From: Moelleriella libera RCEF 2490
Taxonomy: Eukaryota > Ascomycota > Sordariomycetes > Hypocreales > Clavicipitaceae
Direction: 5' to 3'
DNA length: 64,000 nt
Assembly (NCBI GenBank): GCA_001636675.1
Contig: AZGY01000033.1
Span: 110,587 to 174,586 of the forward strand
The translations under genes were made by a program, and so were the position numbers. Below, one piece after another: positions 12,830 through 22,427 of the stretch (the stretch's first letter is position 1; each line of letters begins with the position of its first letter). A model generated the notes under the pieces. That model had not been told where the DNA came from. It was given only the letters and a program-made list of their open reading frames with translations, and did not search any database.

Positions 12830-13438
12830 ATGCAGTCCAAGATTCTCCTTCTTTCCACCCTCGTCTCCCTGGCTGCGGCCCTCGTCCCGGCCGTGGACAC
12901 GCGCAGCAGCAATGCCCCGGCCGTCGAGTCCCGCGACGCCTCCGCACTTGACTGGGCCACCACCGCCGCCGCCGCCGCCGCCATCGAGAAGAGAGACGTC
13001 GACGACGACAGCCTCGCTGCCAAGAAGCGGAGCGACGACGTCGCGGTGGCCCAGCACGAGGAGTACGCCCTCGAAGCCGCCCTCCTCGTCGTCAACTCGG
13101 TGCCGGACGAGGTGCTCGCCCTCGGCGACGTGGCCACGCGCGACTACCTCAACAAGAGCCACCTCCTGGCGCTGGAGAGCTCCACCGAGCTCTCTCTCGC
13201 GGCCGCCGAGTTCGAGGCCCTCGGCTTCTTCGACTGCGCCATCTCGCTCGGCAAGCTGCTCGCCAAGGGCGGCAAGCTGGGCTCCAGCATCGCCAAGCTC
13301 CGCGACCTGATCAAGCAGGCGGGCGGCATCATCAAGGTGCTCAAGGCCATCTTCAAGGGTGGCAAGGGCGGCATCATCGGCGAGATTCGCGCGCTGATGA
13401 GCCAGTTCAAGGAGGTGAAGAAGGCGTGCAAGCTCTGA
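12830..13438 (+). CDS. Small secreted protein with Kex2-type sites and a cationic amphipathic tail
   Basis: A single exon of 202 residues. The signal peptide is MQSKILLLSTLVSLAAA. Dibasic Lys-Arg sites follow at about residues 54-55 (EKR before DVDDD) and 66-67 (KKR), as for Kex2 processing. Residues 56-130 are acidic and Ala/Leu-rich. From residue 137 to the end the protein changes character: about 13 Lys and 2 Arg against 3 acidic residues, with Gly-Gly spacers between short helix-forming stretches (GKLLAKGGKLG, IIKVLKAIFKGGKGG). The only two Cys, at 136 and 200, bracket this tail and could join its ends. The layout resembles a prepropeptide of an antimicrobial or membrane-active peptide, but I recognise no named family, so function is unknown. 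The third codon position is almost always G or C, suggesting high expression. Confidence 0.82.
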   Translation: MQSKILLLSTLVSLAAALVPAVDTRSSNAPAVESRDASALDWATTAAAAAAIEKRDVDDDSLAAKKRSDDVAVAQHEEYALEAALLVVNSVPDEVLALGDVATRDYLNKSHLLALESSTELSLAAAEFEALGFFDCAISLGKLLAKGGKLGSSIAKLRDLIKQAGGIIKVLKAIFKGGKGGIIGEIRALMSQFKEVKKACKL

Positions 13439-13887
13439 TGTCGCCCACGCAACGCGCACACATTGCCCTTCCCATCTGACTTATAGTGTGTTTGACACCC
13501 AAAAAGCAAAAAAAAAAACAAAGGATTGTTTTGGAGAGGGGGATCTCGGATTAATGGGCTATGCTTGGGCTTGACTCGGTGGAAGTGTGGCTGTTTCTAT
13601 TTACGAGAACGTTTGGGTTTGGATACTGCTGCTGCCGCTCCTGCTGCTGCTTGCAACAGAGACTGACTTGGTGTTTGGGTTGGGCCGCTTGGGAGGGAAT
13701 GTGCTTGCTATAGTTGCTGTCAGGTTCGAGGAAGAAATAAACAGAGATAATACGCGCGGACGCAAAAAGACTGGTACTATTTCACTTGCAGACTTTTGTT
13801 TGTCACTGAGCCCTCTCAAGCCACAATGCCCGCCCCGATGATGAGTTGTATGCAATCTGCGTACACGACGCACGAGATGGAGGACTA

Positions 13888-13909
13888 TTTTTTTTTTTTT
13901 TTTTTTTTT
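13888..13909. repeat. 22-base homopolymer T tract
   Basis: An uninterrupted run of T between ggactat... and ...gagtgg. Its length is likely polymorphic or uncertain in the assembly. Confidence 0.9.
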
Positions 13910-14290
13910 GAGTGGTGCTGCTCAGCGGCTGGAGGTGCATTCTGACTCAAATGTCGCTTTCTTTCAGACCAGTGTGCTAGGCATCAGCCGGTAAAACGAT
14001 CAACCGAGGGAGGGGGAGGGGGTGAATCAAGGCTGCTTTTCCTCCGACGGGCAATTGACTCGTGCCGCCTACCTGCCAGATTCGCATTTGTCTTGCGAGC
14101 AAATACTTACCCATTGAAGTGATTGATCCTGTGGGCTCTGGTCCGTATGGGAAGGCCGTGGGCTGGTGTGAAAGGCTGGAAGTAGCCCATACAGATTCAC
14201 TTTGGCCGACGGTGGGCAATTCAGTGTTCGGGTCAGCCTGGCGCGCGTGATCGGCCATTGCTCAGGCCGAAGAAAGCGACACACAGAGAG

Positions 14291-14412
14291 GATCGGCGGG
14301 AGGGTGTTTGAGAGAGAGGCAGAGACAGGCCGAGAGAGGCAGCGATAGGCTTAGAGAGAGAAAGAGAGAGAGAGGCCGGGAGATACTATGTATGTGAAAG
14401 AGAGAGGGGGGA
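14291..14412. repeat. GA-rich microsatellite-like tract
   Basis: Imperfect (GA)n with interspersed GGC, e.g. AGAGAGAGGCAGAGACAGG. It lies in the 3' intergenic region and has no coding support. Confidence 0.85.
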
Positions 14413-14906
14413 GCGTGTACGTGAAAGAGTTAAAGCATGAGAGTGAAGCGAAGAAGTGTGACGGCAGGTCCAATACACGTGGGGTTGAACAAGACGTCCT
14501 GCTTTCTGCGGCACGCTTTGAGAGGTCAAATGATGGTGATTTCTGTGTACATGACAATGGGCAATGCCTTGACAGCGTCCAAGAGGGTACCGTTCGGAGA
14601 TGCAACGCGACGGTGGTTCCTACATCGACGAGCTTACTGAACATGTTCTATCTACCATTTCCTGACTCAGGAGCGCAGAGCATGGATGCGTTGATGTGGG
14701 CAGCCGATGCGCCATCCTGGGTGATCGTTGGACAGGAGCATCCCGAAATGGGACAAGACTGAGGATTTCTCGTGTGGGTGCTAGCAGTCTCAGATGCGTT
14801 AGCTATGCCACTATGCAATATTTGACCCCTGCCTCGTCCAGAGGCTGATCAAGCTTTCGCCTCTCGGCTCCGTCACGTCTTGGCTCTTGGTGGCTCGAGC
14901 TGCCGC

Positions 14907-16558
14907 TCAGTCCAGAACAATCCTCCCCTCGTCTCGGCTTTTCAGACACGGAGGGGCGTGGAACAAATGGCCTCTGCGAGAGCGCAAAAATGCTGCGTAG
15001 AGCACACCCGAGGTGTACACGGCTGCGACGCTGATCAGCATCGGCCACCGGAATTGTTCAGGCCGAGAAAAGACTATCGTCGACGCAAACGAGAGCAGCT
15101 CAAAAAGATTCTGGAAGGCAGCCTCGGCCGTGGAGAATGATCCTCGGTGCGTGGCCTCAACCTCCTGTTGCAACGTTTCCCGCGTGGTCAGCATGCCGTT
15201 ATGGATGCACTTGGGGGCGGACAACAGACGGCCAGACTCACATCTTGAACAATCATCTGTGCGCACAGATCGTAGCCCCATAGACCCAGTCGACTGAAAG
15301 CCACGCAAACAGCCAGCACTGTGACCGAGAGAATCGGACTTGTCCATCGTTTATCCTGATCCAGGATAAACCAGCAGGTGCCTGCCGCCAGACAGCTCAT
15401 CTGCCAGCTCAGACTCCAGAGACCGCCGCGGATCGGACCAATTCGTCTCATGAGACGCGGGGCAGCCCACGTTGCGCTCAGCTCGACAACGGTGCTGCCG
15501 GTCCGGGCTATGCCCACGTGAAGCGACGAATACCCGACAGAGATGAGATAGGTAATCATCTGGCCAGAGAAGGAAAGCACGGTGAGATAGAGCAGGGCCA
15601 GAGTAAAAGACGGCAGAAATGCGGGGTGCCGGACGTAAAAATACATGGAGCTGATGGGGAGGATGCGGTTCACGGCGAGCCAGGACGACGCCGGAGTTGG
15701 ATCTGGCGATTCTTCCTCCTCCTCCTCCTCCCCCCCCTCGTCGCTGGCACGGTCGAGCGCAGGTACGCTTCTGTAGACCTGTAGGTTGTCAATCGTGTTT
15801 AGCACACCTCGAGCCGACCAGCACTTACCCTTTCGATACAAATGTACTCGATCAGAACGGATGCGAGATTCAGTCCGAGGACGGTCCAGATGGCAATGCG
15901 TACAGAGGCCGCAGCGACCAGCGCGATGGCCAGTGGCCCCACGAGTTTACACACCAGATCAATGCGACGGATCTTGGCATTGACCACTGTTGTCTCGTCA
16001 GCCTCTATCGTGGCGAAGGGGTTCTGCGGGCTCACCTCGCCTCCAGTCCTCATCGCCGTCTGTCATGACGACAACCTGCGCGCGCAGCCCCCGTCAGTAC
16101 CAGCTCACCAACACAGACCCGAGAGGACGCACCCAGTCTCTCTCCACGGCAATGGTGTTCATGGTCGCGCAGAGCTTCTCGACACAGGCCAAAGCCACCA
16201 GCACTGGAAACAGGCCGGGGATGCGCTCCATGGCCCAGAAGACGCCGCAGCTGGCGGCGACAGCGAGCCGCTGGCCCAAGATGGAGACGCGCACGATGAC
16301 GAGGCGATTTCCCGTGTCGATCCAGCGGCCGAGAGGGTGGGCGAAGACCATGGCAGAGGCGCTGCGCACCAGGGCGTAGATGGACATTGGGGCGAGCGTC
16401 GACGGGAAGATGGCGGCGAGGAAGAGCACGGCGCCGAACTCGAAGAGTCGCGAGTTCCACATGGACAGGAAGTGGGATGTGTAGAGCTGCCATTCTATGC
16501 GGGAGCGCTCTGGCACAGGCGCAGGCGCAGATTCTTCTTCATCGTCGATGTTTTCCAT
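14907..16558 (-). CDS. Ferroportin-like metal exporter (SLC40 family)
   Basis: Five exons on the minus strand: 16558-16133, 16075-16036, 15986-15829, 15778-15242 and 15164-14907, with introns of 57, 49, 50 and 77 bp; about 472 residues. It starts MENIDDEEES. The first exon has the family hallmarks: SRLFEFGAVLFLAAIFP, YALVRSASAM, WID, then CVEKLCATMNTIAVERDWV. Later come RRIDLVCKLVGP and IEYICIERVYR, and an Asp/Glu-rich cytosolic loop (about eight Glu in a row) before the C-terminal six-helix half (GYDLCAQMIVQDEVEATHRG). Ferroportins export Fe2+ and related metals; in fungi the membrane (plasma or vacuolar) is not settled. Exon 1 could end at GTGCGT (16132) or at a later GTGAGC; I chose the one that gives the conserved ERDWVVV. 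It is head-to-tail with the MFS gene upstream. Confidence 0.9.
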
Positions 16559-16912
16559 GGTTTTTCTCTCTGGATATGGCTTGTTGTGGTGTTGTGTGAC
16601 GGTGACGTCGTGAAGATGGGACATGGGCCGTTGGAGCACTGATGAATTGAAACGGGCCTGTGGAGACACGGAACGTTTGTGGCTTATAGCCGGCAGACGC
16701 TTGGCAGGGGTGGGCGCCGATTGATGGAGTGGGGAAGAGGAAGAAATGTAGAACCCATGTGGATCTGTCTATTCGTTTGTCTATTGCACAACTCCGAAAG
16801 CCATCAACGAGCAATCATCAATAATCCAATTTGCCGAGAAAGGTGCAAAATAATTGTAATGGCGCCCGATCCTATATCCATCCAAGGACGATGCCACCAC
16901 GGCGTCTCCACA
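16559..16912. other. Spacer between two minus-strand transporter genes
   Basis: 354 bp between the MFS stop and the ferroportin start. It must hold the MFS terminator and the ferroportin promoter. A second in-frame ATG for ferroportin occurs at 16624 and would add 22 residues. No other feature seen. Confidence 0.6.
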
Positions 16913-18714
16913 TCAGGCCGTCTCGTACTTGCTCTTTGCACGGACAGTCGGGCCAAACTTGTACAAGACCCATGGGATGGGCAGCAGCAGCAAGGACACG
17001 AAGCCGAGCAGGCTGCAGGCCCAGTCGACGCCGAGCTTGTCGTACACTAGACACGCCCACCGGTTCATTAGCAACTCAATCTTGCAGCTCGGTCCAGATG
17101 AGAAGACACGGCGAGGGTGACGAGTGGGAGACGGTCAAGGAGTGGGGGGGGNNNNNNNNNNNNNNNNNNNNNNNNNNCAAGGAGTGGGGGGGGGGGGGCA
17201 AACGGGACAGTTTGCTTACTTTGGATGGTAAAGAGCGGAAAGGCGCCCGCGAAGCCATACCGCGCCAGGCCGTTGGCACTCACGGCGCTCGCAATCACCG
17301 ACCCGTGATACGTGTCGGCGATGTACTGCATCGAACTGACAAAGACGCACAAGTTGCCCCACGAAAAGGGCACAATGGCCACGGCCGGGCTCGCCCACGA
17401 GATGTCGGCCCTCGACGTCCACGCATACCAGAACAAGCCCACCGGGAGGCCGACGCTCCCCATCATGGCGGGATAGAGCCGGTACTCGGGCAGCGTCGGC
17501 CCCGCGGCCGCCGCCGCGGCCTTTTTGCGGTAGATCAGCACGTCACACAGTATGATGGTGACGAAGCCCAGCAGACACCCTATCGCGATGGACAGGAACA
17601 CGAGCCCGGACTGCTCCAGGCCGAAGTGGTACACCAGGCCAAAGGTGTAGGGCACGCCGGCGAAGAAGCTGAAGAGGATGCCAAAGTTGACGGCGATGTA
17701 GAGACAGAGGAACACGACGATGGGCTCGGCGACGAGCATGTGCAGCGGGCGGAACAGGGCCACGCGCACAAACGCCGTCAGCTGGGCGCCGAGGGGCGCC
17801 TTGGCCGGCACCGGCTGCCCGCGCTTCCTGGCCAGCCGGCGCTTGAGGATCGGGTGGAAGGTCTCGCGGAGAAAGGGCAGCTGCACCATGCAGAAGATGG
17901 CGAAGAAGATGAGCGTCCACTGGGTCCAGCGCCAGTCTTTTCTGCTGACGAGGAACGAACCTATAACGGGGCTGAAAAGCAGCCATGTCAGCTATGGATC
18001 TCTTTCCATTTTCGCCTGGGTTTGTGCAGATGGGCTCCGTGGGAAAAAAAAGAAAAAAAAAGAAAAACGCACCCAAATCCAGGACCCAGAAAGGGCATCA
18101 AGATAAAGACGGCCGATGCGGGCCCCCTCGCCTTCGGCGCAAAGGTCTCGGTCAGCGCCGCCGCGGGCACAGCCAGCGCCGGCGCATAAAAGAAGCCCGC
18201 CATGAATCGGCAGAAGCTCAGGGCGCCAAAGTTGTGCGAGAAGCCGGCGCCGAGCGTGAAGAGCGAGCCCAGGGGCAGGCTGAGGTAGTAGATGGGCAGA
18301 CGGCCGACCGTCTCGGACAAGGGGCCGCCGACGACGGGGCCGAAGCCGAGCGCGAACACGTACAGCACCACAGGGAGCAGAGCGAGGGTGCTGCCGACGT
18401 CGAACTCGGCCATGAGCTGCGCGCGGCCAGGGCTGAGGATGGACGTTCCTGCCGATCTGTTGATCATCCGGACACGTTGAGCAAGATTTCAACACAGTAT
18501 ATGAGCATGAGTATTGGGGGTGGGGAAAGGGAGCACGAAGCACGTACGTCACGAAGCCCATGGATGCCGTGGCCGACACGAGCATGACTTTGCGCCATGT
18601 CGGCCAGTTGAGCGGGTTGGAAGGCTCTCGGGACCATTCTTGGTCAGAGAGCGGCTCTGGCTGCTGGGCCTTTTCTTCGTCGTCGTCGGGGGGGCTGGTG
18701 CTGTTGGGTGACAT
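16913..18714 (-). CDS. MFS drug:H+ antiporter, DHA1 type
   Basis: Four exons: 18714-18548, 18456-18073, 17971-17220 and 17046-16913; 478 residues. It starts MSPNSTSPPDDD. The order is as in fungal DHA1 (TC 2.A.1.2) drug or polyamine transporters: acidic cytosolic tail, PSNPLNWPTWRKVML, GPVVGGPLSETVGRLPIY (MFS motif A region), PFLGPGFGPVIGSFL (motif C region), a basic central loop, then ARYGFAGAFPLFTIQ. The final exon reads YDKLGVDWACSLLGF and ends in KSKYETA, a common ending in this group. Intron 3 (17219-17047) contains the 26-N assembly gap, so the protein is unaffected; its splice joins CAA-A with TG to make Met. The substrate cannot be told from sequence. It lies directly upstream of ferroportin on the same strand. 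Confidence 0.9.
17152..17177. other. Assembly gap (26 N) flanked by a direct repeat
   Basis: 26 N inside intron 3 of the MFS gene. The same 16 bases, CAAGGAGTGGGGGGGG, stand immediately before the gap (17136-17151) and immediately after it (from 17178). The two contig ends therefore appear to overlap, and the true gap may be zero or negative. Confidence 0.9.
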
Positions 18715-18728
18715 GGCGATGTCGGCCG

Positions 18729-18763
18729 CTGACTGACTGACTGACCGACTGATTGACTGACTG
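18729..18763. repeat. GACT microsatellite
   Basis: Imperfect (GACT)n, about eight units, just upstream of the MFS start codon on its promoter or leader side. Confidence 0.85.
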
Positions 18764-19653
18764 CGGCACGGCTGCAACTCTCGACGACGGCAGTTCAAAA
18801 GCAAGATATCACAAAGGCCAGGAAGAATCAGGTGAGGATGGTGATGATAATGATGGTGAAGGCGGCAGCGGCTGCAGTAGTGGTGTTGTTGTCCTTTGTA
18901 GTGTTGGCACTAGCAATGGCACCAACGAGCGCCCGACAAGCAGCGCAGCAGCCATGACTATTATACACAAAACGCAAACACGCGAGCGAGGGCCCTGCGA
19001 TATTTTCCTTCTCCCGTCGTCTCCCTGGCGAGGTGAGGGAGATTTGTAATGGAGTCAGTCCCATGTTCATGTCGGATCAGTGTGTGAGAGGCGTGCTACC
19101 GAGACAGCGCAGCGATCAGCTCATCACTTCCGGTGGAAGACAGCCGCAGGGCGCGTCACTGCCGAGGTGTGCCCCGTCAGCCAGCCGCCTCGCGCCGCCT
19201 CGCTGGGTTGGGCTCTGGCGCCTGTGTCGGGTGCTCCCAGACGAGTTTGGCGCCCGCCCCCCCCCTCCTTTTTGAAATTACAACCGACTACAGTACCACC
19301 ACGAGGCCTTTGGAAACAACTTGTCGCCATCACCGGGTGGGCTCCAATTGGTGAAGGGAAGGATTTTGAAAACAATAAATTTTAGGAATTGGTTGATGAG
19401 CAATGGCGGCCGGGGACGAAAAGCAGCTGAAGCCTCGCATTCCTGCTTTACCGACAGCGGTGCACGCACGCACGCACGCAACGCAATGCTCGGGTGGTGG
19501 TGGACTTGGCCGAAAGGGGAAAAAGACGAGGGTGCTGTTGGGACACTTTGTGCGCGGGCGGGCGTGATAGAGTCATCGGGGCCGCGCTTGGCACCAGGGG
19601 GGGACCATCAATCCATCCATCCACCCCAAGAGAAAGACTACAGTATGCACGGT

Positions 19654-19755
19654 ACACGCACCGGTGCAAACATCTGCACAGCTCATTTGTAATACGATAG
19701 ATGCACACGCACCGGTGCAAATATCTGCATAGCTCATTTGTAATACGGTAGATGC
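19654..19755. repeat. 51-bp tandem duplication
   Basis: Two head-to-tail copies, starting at 19654 and 19705, of a unit beginning ACACGCACCGGTGCAAA and containing CTCATTTGTAATACG. The copies differ at only a few positions. No coding role seen. Confidence 0.85.
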
Positions 19756-20027
19756 AGCCTGGCTATTGGTTTCAGAGAAGGCACACTGCGGCGTGTGCTA
19801 CGTACTGTGCCGGCCCTAGATGATAGATGGCATTGATGGGCATCGCAGCGGCAGCAATGGCAGCGCTGGCCACGCCACTCACTCACGGCCGTCTGCGCCA
19901 TCAGAGCACGCGACGTTCCGTCCGTGCGCTGAATTGGAAATCAACGGACCGCCGTGGTGACGCGACTCGCGGATGCTGCGCCAGATGCAGGCCGCAAACG
20001 CACAATCCTGCCTGCCTGCCTGCCTGC

Positions 20028-20396
20028 CTTCGAGCGCAGCGAGGCCAGCCCGCCGCAGGCGACCCCCGGTAGGGCCGCCGGAGGCAAATTGCGAATAGAC
20101 AAAGACATTGTTAAGACATCTCGTACATACGCGCCAGGAGTGCGAGCGTAGCGAGGATAGCCTGCCGCAGGCAACCCCCGGTAGGGCCGCCGGAGGCAAA
20201 CAACAAATAGACGAAGACATTATGAAGATATCTCGTATATGCGCGCCAGGAGTGCGATCGTAGCGAGGATAGCCTGCCGCAGGCAAATAACAAATATACA
20301 AAGACATTATCAAGATATCTCGTATCTGCGCGCCAGGAGTGCGAGCGTAGCGAGGATAGCCTGCCGCAGGCAACCCCCGGTAGGGCCGCCGGAGGC
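20028..20396. repeat. Four-unit tandem array of a modular GC-rich repeat
   Basis: The unit opens with CGAGCGYAGCGAGG at 20031, 20143, 20255 (as CGATCG) and 20342; spacings are 112, 112 and 87 bp. Each unit has a GC-rich core (GCCTGCCGCAGGC hairpin, then CCCCCGGTAGGG and GCCGCCGGAGGC) and an A/T-richer spacer (AATAGACAAAGACATT..., CGCGCCAGGAGTGCGA). Unit 3 lacks exactly the 25-bp module CCCCCGGTAGGG...GGAGGC, which accounts for the shorter spacing. Unit 1 has a 59-bp stretch (20028-20086) identical to 55451-55509. A CCTG tetranucleotide run precedes the array. Confidence 0.9.
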
Positions 20397-20644
20397 CGTG
20401 CCTGTGCTCGCCGGGCCCAAGACTTGCTCCCGCGGCCAGTCTGTAGTGTCCGGCGCTTCAAGCCAAGACTGCAGGACGCGGCACGCGCGCAGGATCCGCC
20501 AGACATCGACACATCACTGGCGCCACAGAGCAGTACGACAGACCTTGTGGAGGCAGGTAGGTAGGCAGGGCACGTCTTGCGACGACTGGCTCGGCTACAC
20601 GCGTCAAGAGACGGTGGCCCGCCCGTCTGCGCGCGCTCCGCGGC

Positions 20645-22427
20645 TCACAGCTCGGGGCCCTCCCAGAACTCGCGCCGCAGCTTGACGAACCAGGCCTGCT
20701 TGTGCGGGAAGGAGACCTGCTTCTCCTTGGAGAAGCCGCAGGCGTCGAGGTGTTTCATGACTCTGGTCCACAGTTCGGTCAGCCGTGCCGAGGGAGACGG
20801 TACCGAATTGCAAAGGGGGGAGAGCTGGAGAGAATGTAGCAGAGCCCCAACGGGGCGAGGATAGAGAGGAAGAGAGAGGGATGACCGGACGGGGGACAGA
20901 GCAGGTAAGATACACGCAGGTGCTAGAGCTGGAGGCATCTTCCGGGCGTACAGAAAAACTACAACAACAGCAACAGCAACAACAACCAAAAATGGAAGAG
21001 AGGCCTCGCAGAAGATGAGAAGAAAAGAAGGGAGGAGGGCGGCCCCAGAACTCGCTGACGCGCGGGTTGGCGAACCACGACTGGAGCAGCTCCTTGTCGC
21101 TCAGGCCGCACAGCTCGCTCCGTTTCCTCTCGCCGCCGTCGTCGTCGGGCGACGGCGGCGGCGGGCTGGGCCCCACGGGGCCGAGATACGGCACCGGCCG
21201 CGCGGAGCACGACGCCACGCGGAACGAGAGGTACTGCCCCCTGCTCTGGATGAAGCGCGTGTAGAAGACCTCGCCCATCCGGGGCGGCTTCGGCCGCAGC
21301 GGGTGCCGCACGCCCCGGGTGGACGTGTACTGCAGCGGCGGCGGCGGGAAGTACGTCGGCAGGCGCGACGAGGAAAAGTACGGGCCGAGGGGGAGGCCCG
21401 GCGACGAGGGGACGCTCATGGGCACAGCGGCGCCGGGCACGTCGAGCACGAGATGGGGAGGACCAGCGGCCGTGTGAGTGCTGTTGGTGTTGGTGTTGTT
21501 GGTGTTGTTGTTGGTCGTGGTCGTGGTGGTGCTGCTGCCGCCGCCGCCGCCGCCGGCTCCAGCCTCATCGACCCGAGGGGAGCCCGGACGGCTGGTGCGC
21601 GGGGACCCCGGGCCCGACGATGGCGAGAACCCAAACAGGGCCGACTTGCTTCCGCTTCCGCTTCCGCCGATGCTGCTCACGGGCTGCAACGTGAACAGGA
21701 ACAGGTTGGCGGGGACCTGCCAGAACATGCGCTTGGAGACAAACATGCTGTCCCACGCGTCGCCGTCGTCGCCGCCGCCGCCGCCGACGCTCGTTCCCAC
21801 GCTCGTGTCCTCGGACGCGATGAGGCCCATCCGCTCCAGCTTGGGGATCAGGTTGCGGCCCCGGAACACGCCGTCGCGCTTGATGCGAATCTTCCACTCG
21901 CCCCGGGGCCTCGCGCTCTCGGGCGTGTCCCGCGACGCCGGCGTGGTGAGGCCGCGGGGCGGCTCCGGCTGGTGAAAGTACCAGTACAGCGTGATCCAGA
22001 GCATCATGGCGATCTCGCGCGTGTGGCTCGCGGCAGGCTTGAGCTCGGCGCTGGACGGCATGGAGATGGACGACACGAAGAGCGTGTCGCTCTGCAGCGT
22101 GGGTTTGCTGAAGGGCCTCGACCGCCGCCGTAGCCTTGGCGGCGGACCATGCTGAGGATGCTGCTGCTGCTGCTGCTGCTGCGGCTCGTCCGTATCCCCA
22201 ATATCCAGATCAGCGAGGCCGTGGACCGGGCTGCCGGTGCGGTTGTTGAGGCTGTAGCCGTCAAAATTGGGCACCTCCTCCTCCGTGTGCAGCACCGTCA
22301 TCCATCCGACGGGAAAGGGGTGAAGCAGGTGGTTGTGGTTGTCGGTGCGGAAACCCATGCCGCCAAAGACGGGCGTCACGGTGAGTTTCCGGCCATCTGG
22401 CAGGTGCAGCGTCTCTGGCGGCGACAT
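20645..22427 (-). pseudogene. Siderophore-type hydroxyornithine acyltransferase (SidL/SidF family) lacking its GNAT core
   Basis: It starts at the ATG at 22427 (MSPPETLHLPDGRK). Recognisable parts in order: HTREIAMMLWITLYWYFHQ, EWKIRIKRDGVFRGRNLI..LERMGL, FWQVPANLFLFTLQP, GEVFYTRFIQSRGQYLSFRVAS, then LLQSWFANPRVSEFWG ending at 21042. The family C-terminus returns at 20762: VMKHLDACGFSKEKQ, VSFPHKQAWFVKL, WEGPEL. Between them are only about 280 bp of CT-rich sequence that in no frame encodes the roughly 110-130 residues of GNAT core (acyl-CoA site) expected there. So the reading frame is intact on both sides but the catalytic middle is missing. Family members acylate N5-hydroxyornithine in siderophore synthesis. 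Poly-Gln, poly-Gly and Thr/Asn runs enlarge the N-terminal half. A deletion, an assembly collapse or a divergent protein are all possible. Confidence 0.7.

Larger units (their letters stand above)
13439..14906. other. Convergent intergenic region with simple repeats
   Basis: 3' flanks of the secreted-protein gene (+) and the ferroportin gene (-). It contains short A-runs near 13510, a 22-base T-run and a long GA-rich tract, listed separately. No coding sequence recognised. Confidence 0.6.
18715..20644. other. Repeat-rich intergenic region
   Basis: About 1.9 kb between the MFS start and the acyltransferase stop, both on the minus strand. It contains a GACT microsatellite (18729-18763), short CACG and CATC repeats near 19465 and 19612, a 51-bp tandem duplication and a 112-bp tandem array, listed separately. 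Open frames across these repeats are artefacts of the repeat units. No gene recognised. Confidence 0.6.

Noticed and set aside
16831..18189. 452-residue open frame antisense to the MFS gene, running through the N gap
   Set aside because: It reads across ambiguous bases and a supported transporter gene; composition is Arg/Gly/Glu-rich as expected for an antisense shadow.
20028..20396. CRISPR array
   Set aside because: Units are long, spacers are not unique, and the organism is a eukaryote.
19879..20512. Repetitive minus-strand open frames rich in PAAGYPRY-like units
   Set aside because: These are translations of the 112-bp tandem array. Unit lengths of 112 and 87 bp are not both multiples of three, so no consistent protein repeat exists.
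21015..22133. 372-residue open frame antisense to the acyltransferase
   Set aside because: Shadow of a GC-biased coding frame; Arg/Ala/Gly-rich with no motif.
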